NCBI GenBank assembly: GCA_029945945.1
Contig: JAQSDM010000005.1
Location: 558,001 to 622,000, forward strand
Source: Algoriphagus sp.
GTDB taxonomy: Bacteria; Bacteroidota; Bacteroidia; Cytophagales; Cyclobacteriaceae
Length of the DNA stretch: 64,000 nt
Direction: 5' to 3'
Position numbers and translations under genes: made by a program. Positions 51,885 through 60,214 of this stretch are shown here, in pieces. Each line of letters begins with the position of its first letter. Within the stretch, counting starts at the first letter, position 1. The notes under the pieces were generated by a model. The model saw nothing but the letters and a program-made list of their open reading frames with translations, did not search any database and had not been told where the DNA came from.

Positions 51885-52201
51885 AATTATTGGAAAATTA
51901 AAAAGTTGGAAGATTGGAAAATTGGGTCCACTTCATCATTCGATATTCATTATTTAGTGTTCGATATTTTGGGGTAAAGAATAGTTGAAAAGTTGTAAGG
52001 TTTATGGACCTCCAGCATCCCTTAAGCCTTAATTCTAATCTAGTCTCTCCAAAAATATTGATTCAGTCCAAAGTCTCAACTCTATCAATTCCCTCGTATT
52101 TCGTATTTCGTAGTTTTTTTGATAGCATAAAAAATTTTCAACATCCGAAATAGGGGTAAGAATCACTTTGCTTGTCATAGGATAGAAACTAATCCAATCC
52201 T
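51885..52201. repeat. Intergenic word repeats upstream of the second LA_2272 gene
   Basis: 51895-51985 has AAAAGTTGGAAGATTGGAAAATTGG and ATTCGATATTCATTATTTAG words; 52085-52115 has CGTATTTCGTATTTCGTAG. The inferred ECF promoter at 52151-52176 follows. No gene. Confidence 0.6.
52151..52176 (+). promoter_or_regulatory. Inferred ECF promoter, copy B
   Basis: TAGGGGTAA at 52151-52159, 12 bases, TTGTC at 52172-52176; the ATG at 52202 follows 25 bases later. A perfect 8-bp inverted repeat (CATAGGAT 52176-52183, ATCCTATG 52197-52204) includes the start codon. Confidence 0.7.
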
Positions 52202-53377
52202 ATGAACATGTTTAATAGAATTCTCGCAGTAATCCTTTTCTTCGCTTTCAATCCCGTCGAAGCAAGAATCTTTCAAACCGATTCTGAAAAATCAGAAAAT
52301 TTCAAATTTGATCCTTTTGGAAAGAATCTGAGTGACACCACCTCAATCAACTTTCAGTTTTCGTTTGTTCCGTTTGTTGGCACCAATGGAATGAACTCCG
52401 GAAATGTAATCAACGACTATTCCTTCAATCTCCTCGGTGGCTATTCCACAGGTACCAGAAAACTGGAAATGGCAGGTCTCTTCAATATCAATCGGAGCGA
52501 CATGACCGGTGTCCAACTGGCAGGTTTGTTTAATCAAGTCGGAGGAAAAGTGGATGGAGTGCAGTTGGCTGGACTGTTCAATTCCAATTTAGATTCGGTG
52601 AATGGGGTTCAGTTAGCTGGTTTAACCAACTTCACAACCGGTGCAGTGGACGGTGTTCAGATCGCTGGGATTACAAATTTCTCTCCGAAAAGTGTAAGCG
52701 GAGTCCAGTTGGCGGGCGTACTGAACTTCAGCGCTGCAGATCTTGAAGGTTCTCAAATCGCCGGAGTGTTGAATTTCACTGCCCGAAATGTCAAAGGTTC
52801 ACAGGTGGGATTGGTGAATTTTGCCAATAAGGTCGATGGTTTTCAGTTGGGGTTGATCAATTATTCAGATAGTATCAGCGGGATTCCGGTTGGGTTTTTA
52901 AGTTTTGTACGTTCGGGTTACCATCCCGTGGAGATCAGTGTCAATGAGGTTTTGCCTCTGAATCTGGCCTTCCGAACTGGAAAGCGGGAGTTTTACAACA
53001 TATTTTTCGCAGGACTCAGACCCGAATGGGATGATCAGCTGACCTGGTCGTTCGGATACGGGGTGGGAACTTCCCCGAGGCTGGGCAAGAAAACTTACCT
53101 CAACATTGAAGTGAGCTCAGAGCAGCTAAGCAAAGGGGAAGTAGAAGCTCTCAATCTGATCAATCGATTCTATTTGGGAGCAGAGCTTCAGGCCTCCAAA
53201 CGGATGGCTGTTTTCGCCGGTCCTACTCTGAATTTCAGGGTTTACGACAGTTCTTATTCATTCCATCCTGACCTTTTTTCCTATTCCAATCCTACCGTTC
53301 ACAATGACCAATACTATCCCGAGGACTTGGGAAGTCAGCTTTGGTGGGGGTTTAAGGCAGGGGTGAGGTTTTTTTAA
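52202..53377 (+). CDS. LA_2272-repeat surface protein
   Basis: 391 residues with N-terminal signal (MNMFNRILAVILFFAFNPVEA). At least six near-perfect 16-residue repeats occupy about residues 87-215, each of the form GVQLAGLFN followed by seven variable residues (for example GVQLAGLFNQVGGKVD, GVQIAGITNFSPKSVS), then two shorter ones. The C-terminal part matches the tail of the preceding STN-LA_2272 protein closely (GTSPRLGKKTYLNIEVSSEQL; LWWGFKAGVRFF). It lacks the STN and carboxypeptidase-like domains. A surface or outer-membrane location is likely by the C-terminal strand and repeat type. Probable output gene of the adjacent sigma factor. Confidence 0.78.
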   Translation: MNMFNRILAVILFFAFNPVEARIFQTDSEKSENFKFDPFGKNLSDTTSINFQFSFVPFVGTNGMNSGNVINDYSFNLLGGYSTGTRKLEMAGLFNINRSDMTGVQLAGLFNQVGGKVDGVQLAGLFNSNLDSVNGVQLAGLTNFTTGAVDGVQIAGITNFSPKSVSGVQLAGVLNFSAADLEGSQIAGVLNFTARNVKGSQVGLVNFANKVDGFQLGLINYSDSISGIPVGFLSFVRSGYHPVEISVNEVLPLNLAFRTGKREFYNIFFAGLRPEWDDQLTWSFGYGVGTSPRLGKKTYLNIEVSSEQLSKGEVEALNLINRFYLGAELQASKRMAVFAGPTLNFRVYDSSYSFHPDLFSYSNPTVHNDQYYPEDLGSQLWWGFKAGVRFF

Positions 53378-53711
53378 AAAACCGTATAGAAAATTTACCA
53401 CTGAGATCACGGAGGATTAGGATCCTTATTTTCTAACTCTGATTCGAACCTCGATCCTTAGAGTTAAGACGGACCTTTTAGAGTTCACAGAGGAAAGCTA
53501 AATCTTTCTCTCTAAAAAGAGTAGACGATAATTCCCTTTGTGAACTCTAATTTCTTCTCTGTGACTCTCCGTGGTTTAAAAAAAAAAACCCAACAACATA
53601 GGGGTAAAAACTATCTCACTTGTCTTTTAATCGAAAGCAAGGACAAAAGAAAATTAACCCTTCTCCAAACCTTCCAAAGCAATAAAATAACAAAACACAA
53701 TTTTAAAAATC
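53378..53711. repeat. Intergenic CACTGAGATCACGGAGG / GTGAACTCTAATTTC words
   Basis: 53395-53475 and 53480-53580 contain CACGGAG, AGAGTTCACAGAGG, TCTCTGTGACTCTCCGTGG and related words in both orientations. The inferred ECF promoter at 53599-53624 ends the block. No gene. Confidence 0.6.
53599..53624 (+). promoter_or_regulatory. Inferred ECF promoter, copy C
   Basis: TAGGGGTAA at 53599-53607, 12 bases, TTGTC at 53620-53624; ATG 53712 is 87 bases downstream. All three copies also share an A-rich AAA(G/C) about 10 bases after TTGTC. Confidence 0.7.
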
Positions 53712-54317
53712 ATGAAAAAGCTACTTACAATTCTTCTCCTTTTGACAATAATGCAAACCGCCTATAGTCAGGAAGCAGGCAGATTTAGATTTCAAATGGA
53801 TTTGGGTGCAGCTGCGCCAAAAGATGGTGGCATCGGGGCCTTAGTCAATTTTGAACCCCAGATTCTGGTCACAAAAAATCTTGCTGTCGGGCTGAGAATG
53901 GGCGTAGTGGGATTAGCAAAAGATGTCGTCTACTACGATATCCCGGATGATTACGATGGAGAAATTTCTGCCAACACATCAGTTTCCGGAACTCTCAATT
54001 ACTATTTAAACAATGGCAAAAGTCGGGTTGCTCCTTATATCGGAGCCGGATTTGGATACTATGGACTAAGCAATATTGACATAGACGACACTGATATCGA
54101 TGAGGATGAGGTGGGAGACCTGAAAGCGAATTTTGCCTGGGCCCCGATGGTGAGAGCCGGGGTGGAACTGGGAAAATTCCGAATCGGGGCTGAATACAAC
54201 TTTGTCCCATCGAGTGATTTGCAGAATGTGGGCGGCGAAGTGATAGGCCAAGCGACAAATGAATACTTCGGCTTCACCCTCGGATTCTTTGTCGGAGGAG
54301 GGAAATGGGGGAGATGA
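53712..54317 (+). CDS. Outer-membrane beta-barrel protein
   Basis: 201 residues with signal peptide MKKLLTILLLLTIMQTAYSQ. The rest has the short strand pattern of small OmpW/OmpA-like barrels: FRFQMDLGAAAPKDGG, VNFEPQILVTKNLAVGLRMG, SGTLNYYLNNGKSRVAPYIGAGFGYYGL, APMVRAGVELGKFRIGAEYNFVP and a terminal YFGFTLGFFVGGGKW. It lies downstream of an inferred ECF promoter and 75 bases before the TonB-dependent receptor, so both may be one transcript. Confidence 0.75.
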   Translation: MKKLLTILLLLTIMQTAYSQEAGRFRFQMDLGAAAPKDGGIGALVNFEPQILVTKNLAVGLRMGVVGLAKDVVYYDIPDDYDGEISANTSVSGTLNYYLNNGKSRVAPYIGAGFGYYGLSNIDIDDTDIDEDEVGDLKANFAWAPMVRAGVELGKFRIGAEYNFVPSSDLQNVGGEVIGQATNEYFGFTLGFFVGGGKWGR

Positions 54318-54392
54318 TCCGGGTTCAATCAATCATTTCTTACGGAATTAACCCCCTTGAATTGTTTTAACAAAGAAAGCTAAACCAACATT

Positions 54393-56738
54393 ATGAATTC
54401 TCTTCTCAAAATCGTTGCAGTGATTTTTTGGGTATCCCTGAATCCTCTGCAAGCTCAAACCCTGACCCAGACTGTCCGGGGAAAAGTCGTCGATCAAGTC
54501 ACGAAAGCTCCCATGCCGGGGGCAACAGTCATGATTCTAAATACGGATCCGCTGATGGGCGCAACCACGGACCTGGACGGAGATTTTAAAATACTCCAGG
54601 TTCCGGTTGGCACTCATACGCTTCGGGTGAGTTTCGTGGGATACAAGGATTTGATACTTCCCAACGTCTTGGTCAATTCCGGGAAAGAAGTTGTTTTGTC
54701 CATTTCGGTGGAGGAAGACTTTGGTCAAATGCAAGAAGTGGTGGTAGTCGCCAATGAAAAAGACCGGACTGTCAACGATATGGTGACCGTGAGCGGAAGG
54801 ACTTTCTCTGTGGAGGAAACCCGCAAATTTGCAGCGGCAGTGAACGATCCGGGCCGAATGGCGGCTTCATTTTCCGGCGTGGTGAGTACGGATGACGGCA
54901 ACAATAATATTTCCATCAGGGGAAATAGCCCCAATGGTTTGCTTTGGAGGATGGAAGGAATCGATATTCCCAATCCGAATCACTTTGTCAATCCGGGAAC
55001 TTCCGGAGGCGGGATTTCGATCTTGAGTTCACAATTGCTGACCAATTCAGACTTTCTCACCGGGGCTTTTTCTGCGGAATATGGCAATGCACTTTCGGGA
55101 GTATTCGACCTGAGTCTGAGAAAGGGAAACAATGAAAAGAGTGAATTCACCTTCCAAGCTGGGTTTTTGGGAACAGATATCGCAGCGGAAGGACCGATTG
55201 CCAAAAACTACAAAGGGTCCTATCTGATTAATTATCGCTATTCGACGCTTTCGATCCTCTCCAAAATGGGGGTTCCTTTGGGGGATTTCGCGACAGATTT
55301 TCAGGATTTATCTTTGAATATCTACCTGCCAACAGGGACAAAAAGCAGTTTTACGATCTTTGGATTTGGTGGATTGAGTGACCAAAACAAAGATGCCTTG
55401 AAGGATTCACTTGAATGGAGCAGTGATTTTGATCGATACAGTTCTACCTACTTTTCCAATACCGGAGCCATCGGGATAAAGCATTCCTATATGATCGACA
55501 GATCCAATTTCCTCCAGACCACGGTCCTTGCTTCAGGAAATACAATCGGAGATAAAATGAATCGCCTGGACGAAGAGTATCAGGATCAGGAGTGGTATTA
55601 TGAGAATTTCGGAAACTCGAAAATCACTTTCAGTTCCGTGCTGAACTCCAAACTTTCCGCCAGGTCAAATCTCAGAAGCGGAATCTATCTCAACCAACTT
55701 TACTACAATCTCAGGGAGAATGGGATTGACGAGGAGAAAAATCAGATGGAAACTTTCATCAATTCCAAAGGAAGCACTCAAACCATTCAGGCATTTTCCC
55801 AACTGAATTTTAGAGCAACAGAACAGTTGACTTTTAATGTTGGGGTTCATTACCTACAGCTGCTCCTGAACAATTCCAATTCCATTGAGCCAAGACTAAG
55901 CGCTTCGTATGAACTGGATGAGAAGCAGCGGATAAGTTTGGGGTATGGATTGCATAGCCAAATTCAACCTTTGGGAACCTATTTCGCAGAATATGAAGAA
56001 GAAGGGGAGATTTTCAAACCTAATGAAAATCTTGGACTAAGCAAATCCCATCATTTTGTAATGGGCTATGACCGGAAGCTAAATCCGTTTCTGCGAATGA
56101 AAATCGAAGGATATTACCAGCACTTGTTCAACATCCCGATCAAACCCGGAGTGGACGAAACCTACTCCATCATCAATCAGCAATGGTCGTTTATGACTGA
56201 TCCGTTGGTGAATGAAGGTCTGGGAAAAAACTACGGGGCTGAATTTACCCTAGAGCAATTCACTCACAAAAATCTCTATTTTCTTTTGTCGGCTTCGATC
56301 TATAATTCACTCTACAAGACTGAGGAAAACATCTGGAGAAATACCCGATACAATGGAAATGCAAATTTGAGTTTGACCGCAGGAAAGGAATACAACCTGA
56401 AGAAAAACAGGATGCTGGGTTTCAATATCAGGAGTATTTACGGAGGTGGTTTAAGAAAAACGCCAGTCGATTTGGAAGAATCGATAGCAAAAAATGAAAC
56501 CGTTTTGATCGATGAACAGGCTTTTGAGGAGCAAAATCCGGCTTATTTCAGAACTGATTTGAGAGTGAGTCTGAAATGGAACAGACTGAAATCCACCAGC
56601 ACGCTTGCGTTGGATATCCAAAACGTGACCAACCGGAAGAATATCTATGGAAGTTATTTTGAACCGTTCACTGGAGAAATCAAAACAGCATATCAAACTC
56701 CTTTGATTCCACTTCTGAGTTATAGGATTGAGTTTTGA
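54393..56738 (+). CDS. TonB-dependent receptor with carboxypeptidase-like N-terminal domain
   Basis: 781 residues. Signal peptide (to about residue 21), carboxypeptidase regulatory-like domain (about 25-110, QTVRGKVVDQVTKAPMPGATVMILNTDPLMGATTDLDGDFKI), plug (about 115-260, GRMAASFSGVVSTDDGNNNISIRGNSPNGLLWRMEGIDIPNPNHF) and a 22-strand-type barrel ending in SYRIEF. No STN domain and no SusD-type neighbour, so it is more like a small-ligand or siderophore-type receptor than a glycan one. The upstream sigma/FecR/STN genes suggest that its expression is part of their response. It lacks its own copy of the promoter motif in the 75-bp gap and is probably co-transcribed with the barrel gene. Confidence 0.9.
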   Translation: MNSLLKIVAVIFWVSLNPLQAQTLTQTVRGKVVDQVTKAPMPGATVMILNTDPLMGATTDLDGDFKILQVPVGTHTLRVSFVGYKDLILPNVLVNSGKEVVLSISVEEDFGQMQEVVVVANEKDRTVNDMVTVSGRTFSVEETRKFAAAVNDPGRMAASFSGVVSTDDGNNNISIRGNSPNGLLWRMEGIDIPNPNHFVNPGTSGGGISILSSQLLTNSDFLTGAFSAEYGNALSGVFDLSLRKGNNEKSEFTFQAGFLGTDIAAEGPIAKNYKGSYLINYRYSTLSILSKMGVPLGDFATDFQDLSLNIYLPTGTKSSFTIFGFGGLSDQNKDALKDSLEWSSDFDRYSSTYFSNTGAIGIKHSYMIDRSNFLQTTVLASGNTIGDKMNRLDEEYQDQEWYYENFGNSKITFSSVLNSKLSARSNLRSGIYLNQLYYNLRENGIDEEKNQMETFINSKGSTQTIQAFSQLNFRATEQLTFNVGVHYLQLLLNNSNSIEPRLSASYELDEKQRISLGYGLHSQIQPLGTYFAEYEEEGEIFKPNENLGLSKSHHFVMGYDRKLNPFLRMKIEGYYQHLFNIPIKPGVDETYSIINQQWSFMTDPLVNEGLGKNYGAEFTLEQFTHKNLYFLLSASIYNSLYKTEENIWRNTRYNGNANLSLTAGKEYNLKKNRMLGFNIRSIYGGGLRKTPVDLEESIAKNETVLIDEQAFEEQNPAYFRTDLRVSLKWNRLKSTSTLALDIQNVTNRKNIYGSYFEPFTGEIKTAYQTPLIPLLSYRIEF

Positions 56739-56874
56739 TGGAAAGATTATTTCTGGCTTTGCTGGTAGGATATAGTAGAAAAATAAGTCCTTGGCCTATA
56801 GACGATAGCCCATAGTTTCAGGCACTGTTTAATATCGTGGTTAGAGAGAAAACGGTTGGAGATATCAAATCAAG

Positions 56875-56910
56875 AATCCCGGTGCCTTTGATCCGACTCC
56901 GGGATTTTTT
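56875..56910. terminator. Terminator between TonB receptor and ankyrin gene
   Basis: Arms AATCCCGG (56875-56882) and CCGGGATT (56899-56906) followed by TTTT. The two genes are convergent. Confidence 0.75.
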
Positions 56911-56917
56911 GGTTGAA

Positions 56918-57691
56918 TTAGGAAGACTTTTTCCTGACTGGGAGATTTCTGGGGTTTAAATACTTATTCGGCACGTTTTCGGGGAAATAGTCAATGCCAT
57001 CTTTTGCTTTCATTAACAGAGAAACAATTTCATAGATCTGTTTTTCGGTTCGTTGAAATTGCCGAAGCAGGCCCATCATTGCAAAGCTGATTGGGTTTAA
57101 AGATGGAATAAAAGTTTCCCATTCATATCCTTTGCCCCAAATAAGTCCTGTGACCGTGGTATTCAAGTCGGCATTCCGCGAAATCAAAAACTTCAACATG
57201 TCCAAACACTTATTGGCATCTTGGTTTACTGTGTGGAAAATAGGGGAGTGACCGCCAAATCCATTCTCGTCATACCCTGCTTTTGAATTGATATCAGCTC
57301 CATGCTTTACCAAAATTTCTGCGCAACTCAGATGGTTGTATTCCGCACAAATATGCAAGAGTGTCGCCTCATAAAGAGGCGTAAATGCACAGTTTAAGGT
57401 GTATTTTTTTGCCGAAGCATTTTTGTCTGAAGCTAATTGTGTATCAAGCAAAGTGGCATTGTCAAGCAAAACTGAAAGCAGAATTTTATCGCTAAACTCT
57501 AACCCATTGTCCACAAAAACCTGAATACAACTTTTGAACAGGGGTCCTCGAGTGTACATATTGATGAGTTCATAAATCAGTGGTTTCCCATTGATAAACT
57601 CATTTGGACTTACTCCTTTTTTGAAACACTCCCTGATTCCCTCTACAGAATGGAGCTCAAAATCTATCCTGATTTTTTGTAAATAGTCCAT
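56918..57691 (-). CDS. Ankyrin-repeat protein
   Basis: 257 residues without signal peptide. Ankyrin-type repeats occur at about residues 95-175: ATLLHICAEYNHLSCAEILVKHGADINSKA, then GGHSPIFHTVNQDANKCLDMLKFLISRNADLNTTV. The N-terminal part has degenerate repeats (VEGIRECFKKGVSPNEFINGKPLIYELI). It is a cytosolic interaction scaffold of unknown partner. Confidence 0.8.
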   Translation of the reverse strand: MDYLQKIRIDFELHSVEGIRECFKKGVSPNEFINGKPLIYELINMYTRGPLFKSCIQVFVDNGLEFSDKILLSVLLDNATLLDTQLASDKNASAKKYTLNCAFTPLYEATLLHICAEYNHLSCAEILVKHGADINSKAGYDENGFGGHSPIFHTVNQDANKCLDMLKFLISRNADLNTTVTGLIWGKGYEWETFIPSLNPISFAMMGLLRQFQRTEKQIYEIVSLLMKAKDGIDYFPENVPNKYLNPRNLPVRKKSS

Positions 57692-57759
57692 CTGAATTTT
57701 AAGGTGGAAGTCAGTTTATTTTGCTCACATTTTATTTCCTTTTGCACCGAGTATTACCT

Positions 57760-58179
57760 TTACAAAACGGAGTCGGAAGCCAGAAGTATTAAGTGCGGAA
57801 TTACTTCAATCAGAATTTCATTATCCAGCTTGTCAAAGTATATACAAGTCATTTTCTCCGTATCAACTGCCCATTTTTCAATCCCCGATTTGGCTGCATC
57901 ATTGCAAAATGTCGGATAATCGGTCTTACCGGATTGATGGGCTTTCAAATCGGAAATAAACTGCGCTGCATTGGATGAGTCAGAGATTTTCAAAACTTCA
58001 TAATTAGCAGGAGAAGTTATTTTGAATTCATTCGCTCCAAAATACTCCGTATGGCCATCTTCCACAAAAGCCTCATAACTGGCAACTCCCAGTTTTTTCA
58101 GATCCTGAATGTAGGCAGGAAAGTCGGCACCGGATTTTACTTTGCTGTGAGCAGCTTTGATTTGATCAATTGTAAACAT
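57760..58179 (-). CDS. DUF1398 family protein
   Basis: 139 residues from the ATG ending at 58179, chosen over upstream ATGs at 58185 and 58212 because AAGGA lies six to seven bases before it and family members begin MFTIDQIK. The sequence MFTIDQIKAAHSKVKSGADFPAYIQDLKKLGV, YFGANEFKITSPANYEV and YPTFCNDAAKSGIEKWAVD is typical of DUF1398, sometimes labelled phage envelope protein, a name without support. The function is unknown. It lies directly downstream of the VOC gene, so they are probably co-transcribed. Confidence 0.8.
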   Translation of the reverse strand: MFTIDQIKAAHSKVKSGADFPAYIQDLKKLGVASYEAFVEDGHTEYFGANEFKITSPANYEVLKISDSSNAAQFISDLKAHQSGKTDYPTFCNDAAKSGIEKWAVDTEKMTCIYFDKLDNEILIEVIPHLILLASDSVL

Positions 58180-58192
58180 CGACATTCCTTTT

Positions 58193-58627
58193 TTATTGGT
58201 GTTGTTGCTCATTAAAGCTTACCATCCAATTTATCCCAAATTTGTCTGTAAGCATTCCGAAATAGTCGCCCCAGAAAGTGTTTTCAAGAGGCATGGTTAC
58301 ATGCCCACCTTCTGCTAAAGCGAGAAACAATTTATCTGCTTCTTTTTTGCTATCTGCAGTAACAGAAATGGAGAAATTATTCCCAAGGACAAATGAAGGC
58401 GCCCACTCTCCACCAGTGTCGCTTCCCATCAGAACAGAAGCTCCTATGGGTAAACTTACATGCATAATTTTATTCTTTTCGGCATCGGAAACTTTGTGTT
58501 CCTCAGAATGTGGCATTTCTCCAAATCGACCCAAGTAGGAGAATTCGCCGCCAAAAACAGATTTGTAAAAGGTAAAGGCTTCTTCGCAATTACCATTGAA
58601 GTTTAAGTACGTGTTTGTAGTAGCCAT
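58193..58627 (-). CDS. VOC family protein, PhnB-like
   Basis: 144 residues with the duplicated beta-alpha-beta-beta-beta pattern of the glyoxalase/bleomycin-resistance fold: TYLNFNGNCEEAFTFYKSVFGGEF, then ISVTADSKKEADKLFLALAEGGHVTMPLENTFWGDYFGMLTDKFGINWMVSF. This exact layout is the PhnB-like branch (3-demethylubiquinone-9 3-methyltransferase-like domain) with GDYFGMLTDKFGINWMV. Metal-binding residues typical of glyoxalase I are not obvious, so no reaction is assigned. Confidence 0.88.
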   Translation of the reverse strand: MATTNTYLNFNGNCEEAFTFYKSVFGGEFSYLGRFGEMPHSEEHKVSDAEKNKIMHVSLPIGASVLMGSDTGGEWAPSFVLGNNFSISVTADSKKEADKLFLALAEGGHVTMPLENTFWGDYFGMLTDKFGINWMVSFNEQQHQ

Positions 58628-59071
58628 TTTCTTAAAAGTTTAATTGTGAAAAATTTGATTCTTTCCTTTAATTTCTGTTTATCATTTCATTTATGCAAAT
58701 AGAGGTTAAAGGGGCCTTTCAATAATTTGAAATAGGGCTCTTTTGATTGAGATATTATTCTCAAACTTTTAAAAATGTAAAAAGCACCTAAACCTCAAAA
58801 ATTAGCATAAGCAGCAGGAGGTCCAAAAATTATGGATTGATTCTTTACTTCAAATTATTCAAAGTAAAAAGAGTAAAACCTTCTTCAGGCCTCCGCAACT
58901 TAAGTATCGGATACTTTTTCGGTCTTTATTAAGACACCTTTGGGCTGTTCAGAAGATGATGGGAATTCTTCCTGTCAAGTCAAAAACAGCAGAAGCAATC
59001 AATTAAATTGATATCCAGAGCCACATCTCCCAAACCAATAAGGCTTTGCTGAGTAAGATTTCTGGTTGCCT
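58628..59071. other. 444-bp gene-free spacer
   Basis: AT-rich sequence upstream of the VOC gene and downstream of the AHSA1 gene. I see no open frame of note, no strong hairpin and none of the word-repeat families; the VOC promoter should be here, but no clear -33/-7 pair was found. Confidence 0.5.
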
Positions 59072-59572
59072 TTATATCTTGGAATTGATTAATAATTGGT
59101 TCAATTGTTCAAAACATATAGTAATTCCTTCTTCAAAGCCCATTTCAACGATTGCTTGAATTTGTTCTGCTGAAGAATATTCCATTTTAAATTCCACTCG
59201 AGTGCCGGTCGGGGTAGGGGTAAATTCATTCATGCCTTTTGAAGCAGGTAATTGATGATTTGGAACTCCCTCTTCATCACAAAAGACATCTTCCAGGTGA
59301 AAACTCTTGAAGGGATCAATCGATAAATAATTCATTCTACCCCAATGCTTTTCGTTTTCCGGGCTGACCATCGCATAGAGCCAATAGCCTCCTTCGGAAA
59401 AATCCTGGAATTTGGTTTCTGCTCTCCAGGGTGCGGGTCCCCACCATTGATCTAAAATTGCGCTTTCGGTAAAAGCTCTCCACACCAGTTCTACCGGTGC
59501 ATTAAATTCCCTTGATACGAGGATCGTTTTTGCCTTTAGGTCCTTTACAACCTTTGTTGAATTGTTGCTCAT
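59072..59572 (-). CDS. SRPBCC (AHSA1-like) domain protein
   Basis: 166 residues: ILVSREFNAPVELVWRAFTESAILDQWWGPAPWRAET is the hallmark start of the AHSA1/START-like fold, followed by GGYWLYAMVSPENEKHWGRMNYL and TPTGTRVEFKMEYSSAEQIQAIVEMGFEEGITICFEQLNQLL. These small hydrophobic-ligand-binding proteins are commonly paired with an ArsR-type regulator, as here (one base between the genes). Role unknown. Confidence 0.87.
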   Translation of the reverse strand: MSNNSTKVVKDLKAKTILVSREFNAPVELVWRAFTESAILDQWWGPAPWRAETKFQDFSEGGYWLYAMVSPENEKHWGRMNYLSIDPFKSFHLEDVFCDEEGVPNHQLPASKGMNEFTPTPTGTRVEFKMEYSSAEQIQAIVEMGFEEGITICFEQLNQLLINSKI

Positions 59573-59573
59573 C

Positions 59574-59888
59574 TTATTTTGGGTTTAGAGTGGATAATAC
59601 GCTGTCTAATTGGTTGAATCTTGCTTCCCAAATTTTCCGGAACTGCTCCAGCCAGTTGTCGATGTCCTTCATTTTCTCCAGTTCAAGTTGATAGTAAATT
59701 TCACGACCCTGATGTTCCTGTTTTACCAGCTCACATTCGATTAGTATTTTCAAATGCTTGGATACGGCTTGCCGGGTGGTGTCAAAATGTTCAGCAAGAG
59801 CATTTGGCGTCATTGCCTGTAATGCAATCATTGTGATGATCGCGCGTCTTGTCGGGTCAGCAATGGCTTGAAAAACGTCTCTTCTCAT
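59574..59888 (-). CDS. ArsR-family winged-helix regulator
   Basis: 104 residues from the ATG ending at 59888 ([15 protein letters not shown], the expected family start). The helix-turn-helix is [40 protein letters not shown]. Cysteines for arsenic or other metal sensing are not in the typical ELCVCDL position, so this is the non-metal subgroup associated with AHSA1 partners. Single transcript with the AHSA1 gene; probable autoregulator. Confidence 0.87.
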   Translation of the reverse strand: MRRDVFQAIADPTRRAIITMIALQAMTPNALAEHFDTTRQAVSKHLKILIECELVKQEHQGREIYYQLELEKMKDIDNWLEQFRKIWEARFNQLDSVLSTLNPK

Positions 59889-60214
59889 TAATTTGATTTT
59901 CAGGATTACGAAACTGATTGGTTGCAAATATATGCGCAACCTTTTGGTTTCTCAAAATAAATTGGATTTTTTTTTAAATCTATATGAGAGAAGGAAATGC
60001 TGACTGAGCAATAACAAAAAGCTTGGGAGGGAGGCGATTGGCTCTCAATAATCTTTCTTCTTATAAGAAATCAATTCACCGAGCAAACTGATACCGCAAT
60101 TGCCATGGATTTACTTTTAAAGGATTTAAAGATGTGATTGGAAAACCCAGTTTAAGGATAAAAAAAGAGCTGAAAAATTTCTCTTTCAGCTCCCATAATT
60201 CCTTTTGGTTTGTT
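59889..60214. terminator. Spacer with minus-strand terminator at 60160-60192
   Basis: Arms GAGCTGAAA (60167-60175) and TTTCAGCTC (60184-60192) with an A tract at 60160-60166, giving a U tract for the minus-strand efflux transcript that ends at 60215. The remaining 270 bases show no gene. Confidence 0.75.

Noticed and set aside
57760..58179. Prophage marker, because DUF1398 is sometimes labelled phage envelope protein
   Set aside because: No other phage-type gene is present; neighbours are chromosomal stress-type proteins (VOC, AHSA1), and the label is unsupported.
59215..59223. A fourth TAGGGGTAA
   Set aside because: It lies inside the AHSA1 coding region, on the strand opposite to the gene, and has no TTGTC 12 bases downstream, so it is a chance occurrence.
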